DNA of 64,000 bases, from the NCBI RefSeq assembly GCF_002014975.1, contig NZ_MUXV01000014.1, positions 1-64,000 of the forward strand, written 5' to 3'. Position 1 is the first letter of the stretch. The number at the start of each line of letters is the position of its first letter. Shown in pieces: positions 35,275 through 43,851 of this stretch. A program made the translations under genes and the position numbers. The notes beneath the pieces are model-generated. The model saw only the letters and a list, made by a program, of their open reading frames with translations. It was not told where the DNA came from and did not search any database. This DNA comes from Moraxella bovis. Lineage in GTDB: Bacteria > Pseudomonadota > Gammaproteobacteria > Pseudomonadales > Moraxellaceae.

Positions 35275-36840
35275 ATGCAAAAAATCGGTACAAAATTATC
35301 ACTCATCGGGGCGGTGTGCCTTGTGTTTTTTGTCGGACTGATGTTCGTGAGCGGACTTGTGAGCGAGCGACAGTCTTATCACGATGAGGTTATCAGCGAG
35401 ATTAAGTCGTCCCATGTGTCATCGCAAATTCTAGCCACGCCCTTTTTGGTCGCAGGACATGGCGATGAGACGCACTACATTTTCCCCACCAAAAGCGACA
35501 TTAAGGCGACAAGTGATGTGCGAGATGACGAGTACAAACGGGGCATTTATCGGGCGATAAGCTATGGCACGAAAGTTGTCGTACAGCAGAGTTTTAATGC
35601 CCATGCCACCGCCCACAGCTTACACATTGATAAGCCTGCCGAGCCTGCCCAAACGGTATCTCCCGATACCCAAACACAAAACGAACAGTCTCAAAATCAG
35701 CAAACCCAAAACGAGCAAGCCCAATCCACCCCAAGCGAGCAAGTCGCCACCCAAAACCCCCAAGCCACCCAAGCGACACCCACGCCTGCCACACCTACCG
35801 AATCCATCCACATTCCCAAACCACTAAGGCTTATCATTGCCCTAAGTGATTTACGGGGTGTCATGCCAACGAATGTAACCGTCAATGGCAAAAGCTATCC
35901 TGCCACCTTTGGCACAGACAACGCCCTACCGCATTTGGAAGTGGCTTTGCCCATGACCTTGGATGAATTTATGAAAGATGATTTTATGGGCAGTGGAGAG
36001 CTAAATGTGCAGTTTGAGCTTGACGTGTCTGGCATTGGCAGTTTTGGCGTGTTACCGCTTGGCGAGATGAACACCGTTGCCCTAAACAGCAACTGGCAAA
36101 ATCCCAAATTCCACGGGCAAGCCCTACCCACGCACAAATCGCTCACCGACAACGGCTTTGGGGCGACATGGCAAGCCCATGTGCTAGGCGTGCAAAATCA
36201 AAAACTTATCATGGAGCTATCACGGGGCATCATGGGCGATTTTGACCAATACACGCACCACGCTCTGACGACCGATTTTATCCACACTAACGACACCTAC
36301 ACCAAGACTGACCGCAGTATTAAATATGCCTTGCTTATCATCATGGTGTCGTTTGGGACGTTCTTTTTGTTTGAAGTTATCAAAGGCTTACGCATTCACC
36401 CCATTCAGTATCTGCTCGTGGCAAGTGCGTTGCTTGTGTTTTATTTGCTTCTGCTGTCGCTTGCCGAACAGTTGGCGTTTTGGCAGGCATACACCATCGC
36501 AAGCCTTGCCTGTGTGGGGCTTATCGGTTGGTATGCTTGCTATATGCTCGGCTCGTTTGGGCGTGGTGTGGGCTTTGGGGCGGTGTTGGGGACGTTGTAT
36601 GCGTGCTTTTATGCGATACTCTCGGCAAGTGGCATGAACCTGCTTATGGGGTCGGTGTTCTCCTTTATGTGCATCGCCGTGGTGATGATTGCTACTCGTC
36701 ATGTAGATTGGTATGGCATGACAGGGCAAAATGATGACAATAAAAGTGATGAAAGCGACAACACACCACCCACGCAACTGCCACAAGTTACCACAATCAA
36801 TCAAATCAGTCCAACCAATCAGGAGATCGCCCATGACTAA
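35275..36840 (+). CDS. creD: inner-membrane protein CreD
   Basis: 521 residues. The N-terminal helix, the periplasmic domain beginning ERQSYHDEVISEIKSSHVSS and the C-terminal block of five to six helices match CreD, an envelope-integrity protein induced by CreBC; its biochemical role is unknown. The periplasmic region contains an unusual Q/N/T/P-rich stretch at about residues 125-180 that looks like a flexible insertion. The ATG at 35275 follows TTAGGAG. The final codons overlap a 56-codon ORF. Confidence 0.92.
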   Translation: MQKIGTKLSLIGAVCLVFFVGLMFVSGLVSERQSYHDEVISEIKSSHVSSQILATPFLVAGHGDETHYIFPTKSDIKATSDVRDDEYKRGIYRAISYGTKVVVQQSFNAHATAHSLHIDKPAEPAQTVSPDTQTQNEQSQNQQTQNEQAQSTPSEQVATQNPQATQATPTPATPTESIHIPKPLRLIIALSDLRGVMPTNVTVNGKSYPATFGTDNALPHLEVALPMTLDEFMKDDFMGSGELNVQFELDVSGIGSFGVLPLGEMNTVALNSNWQNPKFHGQALPTHKSLTDNGFGATWQAHVLGVQNQKLIMELSRGIMGDFDQYTHHALTTDFIHTNDTYTKTDRSIKYALLIIMVSFGTFFLFEVIKGLRIHPIQYLLVASALLVFYLLLLSLAEQLAFWQAYTIASLACVGLIGWYACYMLGSFGRGVGFGAVLGTLYACFYAILSASGMNLLMGSVFSFMCIAVVMIATRHVDWYGMTGQNDDNKSDESDNTPPTQLPQVTTINQISPTNQEIAHD

Positions 36841-37003
36841 TATCACAACCGTAAACACCCTAATCGGCAAACCCAAATCGGCAATCTTAGATGAATTTGA
36901 ACAAGATAACTGCGTGGAGTTTTTGCATTGGCTGTATGTGCCAAAATTAAAACTGTTGATGAGCTTTCATCGGCAGGTGTGTGCAGGGGTGGAAGTGGTG
37001 TAG
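36833..37003 (+). CDS. small protein overlapping the creD 3' end
   Basis: 56 residues, unrecognised, starting at ATG 36833 inside the last codons of creD (overlap 8 nt) with a perfect AGGAG at 36821-36825. It has no signal or helix; FLHWLYVPKLKLLMSFH is moderately hydrophobic and may be amphipathic. A strong terminator follows 8 nt after the stop, which supports its being the last gene of the creD transcript. It could be a translated small protein with a role tied to CreD, or a chance frame. Confidence 0.5.
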   Translation: MTNITTVNTLIGKPKSAILDEFEQDNCVEFLHWLYVPKLKLLMSFHRQVCAGVEVV

Positions 37004-37010
37004 AGTAAAT

Positions 37011-37040
37011 AAAAGGCATTGTGAAATAACAATGCCTTTT
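37011..37040 (+). terminator. Rho-independent terminator ending the creD unit
   Basis: AAAAGGCATTGT and ACAATGCCTTTT form a perfect 12-bp stem with a six-base loop, followed by AAGTTTTT. Confidence 0.85.
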
Positions 37041-37070
37041 AAGTTTTTAAAGTTTGGACGTGTGATAGGG

Positions 37071-37089
37071 GGGCGAATTATATTCGCCC
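37071..37089. repeat. GGGCGAAT-type palindrome
   Basis: GGGCGAATTATATTCGCCC between the creD-unit terminator and nqrM, an almost perfect member of the dispersed family. Confidence 0.6.
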
Positions 37090-37209
37090 TGATTTAGAAT
37101 TTTAATAAAGGGTAAATATTTACTGGTCAGCCATTACAAAAAACGGACTGATTTTTTTGGCAAAATTCTTTATAATACACCCTTCATCTCTATCAATTAG
37201 GAGAATACC

Positions 37210-37476
37210 ATGAATGATTTGCTCGCCCAATTTATCCCTATGTTTATTGTAACGTTTGGGGTATTTGTGCTGTTTTTTTTGTTTATGGGGATTGGTTATT
37301 TGGTCAAGAAAAAACCCCTAAAAGGCTCGTGCGGGGGCGTGGCAACCTTGATGGGCGATGAGTTTTGCCAGTTTTGTGGCAACGACCCCAACAAATGCGA
37401 CAGTCTCACCGAAGACGACAAAAAAGCCATGCTCGCTAACAAAGCAACATTGGATAAGATTGCCAAAGAGATTTGA
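37210..37476 (+). CDS. nqrM: Na(+)-translocating NADH:quinone reductase maturation factor NqrM
   Basis: 88 residues. One N-terminal helix (about 8-32) precedes a conserved Cys cluster: KGSCGGV, then FCQFCGNDPNKC. NqrM is needed to assemble the Fe centre between NqrD and NqrE in the Na+-pumping NADH dehydrogenase. The nqrA-F genes are not in this window. The ATG has TAGGAG upstream, and a TATAAT lies at 37171-37176. It is a single-gene unit with a hairpin after it. Confidence 0.9.
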   Translation: MNDLLAQFIPMFIVTFGVFVLFFLFMGIGYLVKKKPLKGSCGGVATLMGDEFCQFCGNDPNKCDSLTEDDKKAMLANKATLDKIAKEI

Positions 37477-37511
37477 TTTGGTGGTTTTAAAACTTATTTG
37501 AATTTTAAAAA

Positions 37512-37535
37512 GGGCGAATTATTTGCCCTTTTTCT
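37512..37535 (+). terminator. hairpin after nqrM (GGGCGAAT family member)
   Basis: AAAGGGCGAATTATTTGCCCTTTTTC: GGGCGAAT pairs imperfectly with ATTTGCCC and a T run follows. Here a member of the dispersed palindrome family appears to act as the terminator. Confidence 0.65.
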
Positions 37536-37721
37536 TTTATGATTACTTAACCTCAAAATATACCAACGGGCGTGGAAAGCACACCCCTACAAAAGTATCA
37601 TTTAAAAAAATACAGAATTGGTGCAAATTAGGGTCAATTCACTGTATTTATCCTAAATTTTTCCCTTTTCAAGCCTCATCCTTTTTTGTTAAAATTCCAT
37701 CTTTAGCCACACCAAACCGCC

Positions 37722-38903
37722 ATGCCAAACACCCACCCCCACAAATCCGCCCTGCCCCTTGCCCTACTTATCATCACGCTTGTACTATTGGCGATAAATA
37801 TGCGTTCGCCCATTGTCATGCTAGGTTCGGTCGCTCCCACGCTTACAGACGCACTGGGCTTATCGGTGTCCGCCATTGGGCTATTGGGGTCGCTTCCCAT
37901 GCCAATGTTTGCCTTTGGGGCTCTGGTTGCTCCCATGCTCGCCAAGCGTTTTGGGCTAGAAGTTATGATGATGATAAGCGGTGCGGTGCTGGCGGTCGGT
38001 GTACTGTCTCGGGTGTGGCTTGGGGTGAGCGGTCTGTTTGTCGGTACGGTTGTGTTGTCGCTTGCCATTGGGCTATTAAACGCCCTAACCGCCCCTTTTA
38101 TCAAAAAATACGCCCCCAATCACATCGCTCTTGCCACAGGCGTATTTAGCCTATCCATGTCGGTGTGTGCAGGGCTGTGTGCCTATCTGGTCGTACCGCT
38201 CATGGGCGTGGTGTCGTGGCAGGTGGCGTTGTCGTGGTGGGGGGTATTTGCGGTGATGACGTTTTTTATGTTGTTATTTATCAATAAGTTCTATCATGCC
38301 GACACCGCCCAAACCACAAACACGCCCAGTCATTTTAACGCATGGAAAAGCAAGGATGCTTGGTATTTGGGCGTGTATATGGGCATACAGTCGTTACTGT
38401 TTTATACGGTGGCAAGTTTTTTGCCGTCCATTGGCATGGGTTATGGGCTAAGTTTGGCAGACGCAAGCGGACTTGCCCTTGCTTTTCAGCTGTCCGCTCC
38501 TGTGGCGATATTTTTATTAACCTTTTTAATCAAAAGAAATTTTTCCATAAAAATCATCGCCTTAGTGGCAAGCCTTGCTAACGTGGTGGGGTCAGGCGGA
38601 TTGATTTGGCTTCCTGATTATCTCATGCTGTGGTCGGCACTGATGGGCTTTGGCGGGGCGTGTATTTTTACGTTGTCGCTCATGCTGTTTTCTATTCGTA
38701 CAACACGGCTTGATACCGCTCGGGATTTGTCGGGCATGGTGCAGGCGGTGGGCTATGGCGTGGCGTTTTTTGGCCCGTTGGTGCTGGGTAAATTGTACGA
38801 AAAAACAGGCACTTGGGAAGTGTCGCTGTATGTGCTATTTATTCTAATGTGTGTCAATGTCGGTTTTGGCTGGCTGGCTGGGCGTGGGGATAGGGTGGAT
38901 TGA
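37722..38903 (+). CDS. MFS transporter of the CynX/NimT family
   Basis: 393 residues with twelve hydrophobic segments and typical MFS loops. The N-terminal INMRSPIVMLGSVAPTL and LGLSVSAIGLLGSLP match the cyanate/2-nitroimidazole exporter branch (CynX/NimT). The substrate is unknown and cyanase genes are not adjacent. No strong Shine-Dalgarno precedes the ATG at 37722. It is convergent with the PIN-domain gene, sharing a terminator. Confidence 0.85.
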   Translation: MPNTHPHKSALPLALLIITLVLLAINMRSPIVMLGSVAPTLTDALGLSVSAIGLLGSLPMPMFAFGALVAPMLAKRFGLEVMMMISGAVLAVGVLSRVWLGVSGLFVGTVVLSLAIGLLNALTAPFIKKYAPNHIALATGVFSLSMSVCAGLCAYLVVPLMGVVSWQVALSWWGVFAVMTFFMLLFINKFYHADTAQTTNTPSHFNAWKSKDAWYLGVYMGIQSLLFYTVASFLPSIGMGYGLSLADASGLALAFQLSAPVAIFLLTFLIKRNFSIKIIALVASLANVVGSGGLIWLPDYLMLWSALMGFGGACIFTLSLMLFSIRTTRLDTARDLSGMVQAVGYGVAFFGPLVLGKLYEKTGTWEVSLYVLFILMCVNVGFGWLAGRGDRVD

Positions 38904-39016
38904 GTGATATGATTGCCTTATGGGATTTGCACGCTGTCGTGCCTGCGTTGGGCAATTGAACTTCTCGCATTTTTGGTGGGGAATAAGGTGGGGAAAAAAT
39001 TATATGGTTTAACCAA

Positions 39017-39049
39017 CTTAAAAAGGGCGAGATTTCGCCCTTTTTAAGT
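39017..39049. terminator. bidirectional terminator between the MFS and PIN genes
   Basis: ACTTAAAAAGGGCGA and TCGCCCTTTTTAAGT form a long near-perfect stem with a very short loop, with A and T runs on opposite sides. It lies between convergent stops and can serve both. Confidence 0.85.
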
Positions 39050-39050
39050 T

Positions 39051-39521
39051 TTAACAAACAGTACCAAATAAATCAGATTGCCCTAAACCGTTATTCTCAT
39101 CAAAATTAACCAACTCAATTGGTAGTTCAAGCACATCAATAATTCTTGCTATTTCAATATCAGCACTGAATAGTTTTTTGACACCATTTGCAATGGTAAT
39201 GCCTAAAATTTGAATATCTACCTTAATAATCTGTTTATCTTTTGATTTATTTTTAAAAAAGTCTGTTTTTAATAATTCTCGCATGATATTAGCACTGACG
39301 ATTGCTGACTTTTTGTCAAAATCGAATTCTTGAATAAAAGAGTGATTGGTTGTTAAAAACAGTTCTCGCTCCATATTATTATCCCGAACCATAAATTCTG
39401 CCAATACGGGTGTTGGCAAACCAATTTTATGATTTTGTCTCTCCAATTGTTGCAATAATAAGCGATATTTTTGTTTATCAGCAACCAAAGCAATCAAAAA
39501 ATTGTTATCCGCCATTATCAT
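39051..39521 (-). CDS. PIN-domain-like protein, toxin candidate
   Basis: 156 residues from ATG 39521. PIN-like acidic residues: D5 in MADNNFLIAL, E42 in PVLAEFM, D102 in IKVDIQILGITIA and D121 in FSADIEIA, in the order and spacing expected for the Mg2+ site. The rest diverges from classical VapC, and the protein is longer. The chosen start overlaps the upstream stop as ATGA, with GGAG upstream; the frame extends to 39545. Its partner is a 251-residue protein rather than a small VapB. RNase activity is an inference from the fold. Confidence 0.7.
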   Translation of the reverse strand: MIMADNNFLIALVADKQKYRLLLQQLERQNHKIGLPTPVLAEFMVRDNNMERELFLTTNHSFIQEFDFDKKSAIVSANIMRELLKTDFFKNKSKDKQIIKVDIQILGITIANGVKKLFSADIEIARIIDVLELPIELVNFDENNGLGQSDLFGTVC

Positions 39522-40273
39522 GATGAATGACGCTCCATTAGCCAAGTTTGCTCAGGATTATCCAATGCTCGCCAACCGCTTTCACCGCACGCATGAAAGT
39601 CGTCCGCCCATTTTGTCAATTCATTTTTATTAGGCAAAACAACAAAGCTTTGAGCGGTAAATTCAGACAATTTCATTTGCCAACCTGTCAATTGATATTT
39701 GGCAATACCTGTAAATTCAATCAAACTATCTGCCAGCCAAAGCCCTTCCAAATACCCTGCCAATTCATGAGACAATATTTTATTTACTTTAACAGCAACT
39801 TGATTACCATTAGCAAGCAAAATGGTAAAATGGTCAGTATCATCTTTACCATGTGCAGGTTTTTGCAGTTTGCCAATTAGCGTTTCTGTTTGTTTTATGG
39901 TTTTTGTGTATTCTTGATAATCCAAGGTTTCAATTAATTGATTTTCACTTTTATTATTTGGCTTTGCCCACAGTTCAGCTTGAATATCAGGATAATATTT
40001 GGCGTATTTACGAATGGTTTTTGTCAAAGATTTGTAGGCAGATTTTACCATGCCGTTTTGAAAATTTTGCAAAATTTGGGGGTAAAGCTCTTGATTGGCT
40101 CGCACAGAAACCACCGCAGAGCCTTGACGAATGCTATCAAATTTTAGACTATCTTCATTAAGCAGACGAGAAAAATCAGACAATAAAGCCCCCACATCAT
40201 TTGGATGAATATTATCCAAATCAATGCCAGTCAGTCTGAGTGTGAATGTGGCGTAATTGCTATCAGTCATCAT
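39518..40273 (-). CDS. 251-residue partner of the PIN-like protein, unknown family
   Basis: A soluble protein with no recognised domain. The first 75 residues (ATFTLRLTGIDLDNIHPND, then LLNEDSLKFDSIRQGSAVVS) look like an alpha/beta domain. The middle is helical and charged, and the C-terminal part is beta-rich. It begins at ATG 40273, one codon before a second ATG, with GGGG upstream. It is translationally coupled to the PIN gene. An own promoter with a palindrome lies upstream. The gene order and coupling suggest an antitoxin or regulator role; its size and lack of a visible DNA-binding motif are unusual for that. Confidence 0.65.
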   Translation of the reverse strand: MMTDSNYATFTLRLTGIDLDNIHPNDVGALLSDFSRLLNEDSLKFDSIRQGSAVVSVRANQELYPQILQNFQNGMVKSAYKSLTKTIRKYAKYYPDIQAELWAKPNNKSENQLIETLDYQEYTKTIKQTETLIGKLQKPAHGKDDTDHFTILLANGNQVAVKVNKILSHELAGYLEGLWLADSLIEFTGIAKYQLTGWQMKLSEFTAQSFVVLPNKNELTKWADDFHACGESGWRALDNPEQTWLMERHSS

Positions 40274-40318
40274 AACGCCCCGTCTAAGTCCAATTAAAGA
40301 AAATTATCTAAATATTCT

Positions 40319-40356
40319 ATTATAACACCTTTTGTTTTGATAGTGCAATCTATCAA
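40319..40356 (-). promoter_or_regulatory. promoter with operator-like palindrome for the PIN pair
   Basis: On the minus strand TTGCAC (40348-40343) and a perfect TATAAT (40324-40319) are 18 bp apart. A perfect inverted repeat TTGATAG-N6-CTATCAA (40337-40356) overlaps the -35. No T run follows the repeat on the minus strand, so it is a better operator than terminator for the ABC ATPase gene that ends at 40364. Confidence 0.6.
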
Positions 40357-40363
40357 ATCTCAA

Positions 40364-41125
40364 TCACACCACATCCACCACAATCGGCTTGCCATTATGC
40401 ATCAGCACCGTTACGTCCACGTTATACAGCACTTTCATGTTTTGAGCCGTTAGCACGTCTTTTGGCGCACCCACAGACACCACTTCGCCCCCTTTCATCA
40501 TCACAACCGTATCGGCAAATTGGGATGCTTGGTTGATGTCATGTAGCACGATGACCACCGTTTTGCCACGACTTGCCAGCACCTTCATCTGTCGCATGAG
40601 TCGCCCTGCGTGGTACATATCTAGGTTGTTGAGCGGTTCATCAAGCAAGATATACGGCGTATCTTGGCACACCACCATGGCAATCAGCACACGCTGACGC
40701 TGACCGCCCGACAAGTCGGACAAAAACCGCTCCGCCAACATCTCTAATTCAAAGGTCGTAATCATCTCCTCCACCTTATCCTTATCCGCCTGTGTGGGTC
40801 TGCCCTGATGATAAGGATAACGCCCAAACATGAGTAGCTCACGCACACGCAGTCGCCCCTGAATGTGGTTTTCTTGGGCGAGCATGGCGACCACTTTTGC
40901 CATATCACTATCTGTGGCGGTGCTGATGTCATGCCCATCAAAGCTGATACAGGCGGATTTGTCCTGCAAAGAATTCATGCGAGCCATCAGGCTAAACAGC
41001 GTACTTTTGCCTGCCCCGTTCGCTCCGATGAGTGCGATGATTTGCCCTGTGGGTAGCTCAAAGTTTACGTTTTTTAAAATGGGTAAATCGCCGATGTTGT
41101 GGCTAACGTTTTTTACTTTTATCAT
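40364..41125 (-). CDS. ABC transporter ATPase, siderophore/iron uptake
   Basis: 253-residue ATPase of the FecE/FepC/FatE family energising import through a FecCD-type permease. Walker A GANGAGKST is at residues 34-42, the signature LSGGQRQR follows DRFLSD-like FLSD, and Walker B is ILLDEPLNN. The H-loop is VLHDINQAS. It works with the two permeases and binding protein upstream on the same strand. It is separated from them by a CPBP protease gene, 11 nt after that gene's stop. Confidence 0.93.
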   Translation of the reverse strand: MIKVKNVSHNIGDLPILKNVNFELPTGQIIALIGANGAGKSTLFSLMARMNSLQDKSACISFDGHDISTATDSDMAKVVAMLAQENHIQGRLRVRELLMFGRYPYHQGRPTQADKDKVEEMITTFELEMLAERFLSDLSGGQRQRVLIAMVVCQDTPYILLDEPLNNLDMYHAGRLMRQMKVLASRGKTVVIVLHDINQASQFADTVVMMKGGEVVSVGAPKDVLTAQNMKVLYNVDVTVLMHNGKPIVVDVV

Positions 41126-41136
41126 AAATACCCCAA

Positions 41137-41835
41137 TTATTCCAACAAATACAAAGGCAAGCCAAGCCCAAATAAATCAAAAAATGAATGTGCTAAAGTA
41201 AATGGCAACAATTCATCACTTTTATAGCGTAATAACAAAAACACAATCCCCAAAGTGGTAATGGTTAATGCTCCTGCCAATCCTTGATAGGTATGAAAGG
41301 CAAATCGCACAAACAAAGTAAACACAATGGCAAGGGGCAAATGTTTTTTTGTGGTCAATGCCACCAATCCAATAAAAAACACTTCCTCATAAAAGCCATT
41401 TAACAGAGCAAATAAAATAAAGGAAACAGACCACATACTAAAATGCTCGCTTGCCCCATAATGTGCCTCTGTGGTTGGATAAAGCTCGGGAAAAGCCCAG
41501 TATTGCAAATACTCATAAAGCGATGCCACCGTTCCTGCAATGAGAATGTATAGCACCACTTTTGGCAATGTCCAGCGATTGACACTAAAATTTAATTGTT
41601 TAAAATCAAATTTACGATAGGTCAAATACCCAAACGCCACCAATAATGCCATAATTTCACTCAAAATCCCCGACCAATTACTTGAACTGTTGAATTCCAA
41701 AGTCTCAGGAGCAACCTGCTCATGGCTTATCAATTCAAAAAACTGCATATTGGAACTATAAATGGCAAAGCCAAAAAAGATAATCGCCAAAATAACCACA
41801 TCAAACAAGTGCAATGATTTTAATTTATTTTTCAT
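41137..41835 (-). CDS. CPBP-family intramembrane protease homologue
   Basis: 232 residues with about six hydrophobic segments. CPBP (Abi) motifs are visible: YEEVFF (motif 1), FVRFAFHTYQG (motif 2, FxxxH) and LAHSFFD (motif 3). In motif 1 the usual EExxxR has Ile where Arg is expected, so catalysis may be altered. It lies inside the iron transporter unit, between the second permease and the ATPase. Some CPBP proteins process prenylated or peptide substrates or act as immunity proteins; its job here is unknown. Confidence 0.8.
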   Translation of the reverse strand: MKNKLKSLHLFDVVILAIIFFGFAIYSSNMQFFELISHEQVAPETLEFNSSSNWSGILSEIMALLVAFGYLTYRKFDFKQLNFSVNRWTLPKVVLYILIAGTVASLYEYLQYWAFPELYPTTEAHYGASEHFSMWSVSFILFALLNGFYEEVFFIGLVALTTKKHLPLAIVFTLFVRFAFHTYQGLAGALTITTLGIVFLLLRYKSDELLPFTLAHSFFDLFGLGLPLYLLE

Positions 41836-41877
41836 TCAACAACCTAAATTTATAGATTAAATTTTATGTATTAAGAA

Positions 41878-42855
41878 TTATTGGATTGTACGTTGTTTGC
41901 TATATTGCATAAAAATCAGTAGCAAAAACGCCACCCCGCCAAACAGCTCAATGACCACTTCAAGCACGCCTGCCATTTTAAAAATATGCTCAAACACTGC
42001 CTGTCCCACGATGAGCGTGCTACTGGCGATGAGCGTCACCAAAATCAGCCTCTCGCCGTGAGCCATTTTTGTACAAAACCGATTGGTCAAAGCACACACA
42101 AGTAGCCCAAAAAACGTAATCGGACCCACAAGGGCGGTTGCCATGGATACGAGTAGCGAGATTGTCATCAAAATACCAAGAGACAGCTTATGATACGGCA
42201 CGCCAAGCGAAATGGCACAATTTCTACCAAGTAGCAATACGTCCAACGCAAACCGTTGTCGCCACACATAAATAAAAGTCGCCACCGACAGCACCACACT
42301 GGTGATGAGCAGATTGACATTGATGGCGGTAAAACTGGCATAGCTTTGGGCTTGTACGGTAACAAATTCATCGGGATTTATCATGCGAGCGACCATGTAG
42401 GATAGGCTACGAAACAACGTCCCAAAAATCACGCCCACCAAGATAAGCCGTGTCAAATCTTGATTATGTTTAGTAAACAAAAAACGAAACAAAATCACCG
42501 ACATAATCATCATCATCGCCACTTCAAAGGCAAATTTACCCACTGTTGGCAAGGTGACATAACTTAGCATACCCAAAAAGAACAGCATCAGGCTCTGTAT
42601 CAAGACATATAAGGCATCAAAGCCCAAGAGACTTGGCGTTAAAATGGGGTTATGCGTAAGCGTTTGAAATAACAGCGTGGACACCCCCACCGCATAGCCT
42701 ACCACTAAAAAAGCAATGAGTTTGCGAGTACGCAGGGGCAAGGCAAAATCCCAACTGATGACATTTAAGGTCAAATACAGCCCACAGCCAATCACAAGCA
42801 CGATAAACGCCAACAAAATAGGACTGCCCAATAACTTTTTTATAAAATTCATCAC
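41878..42855 (-). CDS. iron-siderophore ABC transporter permease 2 (FecCD family)
   Basis: 325 residues, about nine to ten hydrophobic segments, with family segments AVGVSTLLFQTLTHNPILTP, LGRNCAISLGVPYHKL and GPITFFGLLVCALTNRF. It forms a heterodimeric channel with permease 1. It starts 6 nt after the upstream permease stop. Sequence style resembles the FatC/YclO branch of catecholate transporters. Confidence 0.92.
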   Translation of the reverse strand: MMNFIKKLLGSPILLAFIVLVIGCGLYLTLNVISWDFALPLRTRKLIAFLVVGYAVGVSTLLFQTLTHNPILTPSLLGFDALYVLIQSLMLFFLGMLSYVTLPTVGKFAFEVAMMMIMSVILFRFLFTKHNQDLTRLILVGVIFGTLFRSLSYMVARMINPDEFVTVQAQSYASFTAINVNLLITSVVLSVATFIYVWRQRFALDVLLLGRNCAISLGVPYHKLSLGILMTISLLVSMATALVGPITFFGLLVCALTNRFCTKMAHGERLILVTLIASSTLIVGQAVFEHIFKMAGVLEVVIELFGGVAFLLLIFMQYSKQRTIQ

Positions 42856-42861
42856 ACGCCC

Positions 42862-43851
42862 CTATTTTGATTTTGACAAAAGCCATAAAAACAGTGCCGA
42901 CCCTAGCACGCCGAAGACGACATAGACAGGGATTTCAAAGGGATAGCGTATCACACGCCCAATAATATCGCACAAAAGGACACAAGACGCACCAAGCAAC
43001 GCCACCGCAGGGAGCGACACCCGTAGGCGGTCTCCGACCAGACGGCTCACGATATTTGGCACGACAAGCCCCACAAAGCTAATCGCCCCCACCGTAACCA
43101 CCACCACCGCACTTATCATCGCCACCATGCCAATGGCAAGCCACATAACAGCGTCTTTATTGACCCCCAAATTTTTGGCGATACCGTCCCCAAGCCCGAT
43201 AATCGTCAAGCGGTCTGCCATGATATAAGCAATGGCGGACAAAATCCCCACCAGCCACAAGGTCTCATACCGCCCTGCCAGCACGCTAGAAAAATCGCCA
43301 AACCGCCACACCGAGAGCATTTGCACCGTCTCGGTCTGATACGCCAAAAACAGCGTAAACGAGTCAATGATCCCCCCAAACACAATCCCCACAAGCGGAA
43401 TGATGAGAAAATCGGTGGGCGGTAAGCGTTTGATAATCTGCATAAAAATCATCATACCGCCAAACGCCATGACCGTTGCCACGCTCATCTTACCCAAAAG
43501 GGGCAAGGTTGGCATATAAAGGCTTGTGAGCAAAATCCCAAGCACCGCCGACTGTGTCGCCCCAACCATAGACGGCTCAACAAAGCGGTTTTTTAGCACG
43601 ACCTGCATCATCATGCCCGCTATCGCCATGCTCGCCCCTGTCAAAATTAAAGCGAGCGTACGGGGCAGACGGCTCACCAAAAAAAGCTGTGAGCTGTTGT
43701 CGGTGTCGTCAAAGAGTTTTGCCCATGAAAAATCCGCCACCCCCACCGAAATGCTGATGACAATCAAAACAAACAAAAGCAAAAACGCACCAACATTGAC
43801 AAATGTTGGCGACCACCAAGAAGTTGGGGCGGAGAGTGTCGCTGTGGTCAT
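42862..43851 (-). CDS. iron-siderophore ABC transporter permease 1 (FecCD family)
   Basis: 329 residues, with SRLPRTLALILTGASMAIAG and NRFVEPSMVGATQSAVLG (typical FecCD first loops), LGDGIAKNLGVNK (ATPase coupling loop) and GAISFVGLVVPNIVSRLVG. It is the first permease of the transporter. Its start follows a repeat-rich gap of 421 bp that separates it from the binding-protein gene, so it may have its own promoter or depend on readthrough. Confidence 0.92.
   Translation of the reverse strand: MTTATLSAPTSWWSPTFVNVGAFLLLFVLIVISISVGVADFSWAKLFDDTDNSSQLFLVSRLPRTLALILTGASMAIAGMMMQVVLKNRFVEPSMVGATQSAVLGILLTSLYMPTLPLLGKMSVATVMAFGGMMIFMQIIKRLPPTDFLIIPLVGIVFGGIIDSFTLFLAYQTETVQMLSVWRFGDFSSVLAGRYETLWLVGILSAIAYIMADRLTIIGLGDGIAKNLGVNKDAVMWLAIGMVAMISAVVVVTVGAISFVGLVVPNIVSRLVGDRLRVSLPAVALLGASCVLLCDIIGRVIRYPFEIPVYVVFGVLGSALFLWLLSKSK

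Noticed and set aside
37523..38149. 208-codon ORF overlapping the MFS gene start
   Set aside because: H/R/C-rich out-of-frame shadow of the MFS gene; its upstream third covers the nqrM terminator.
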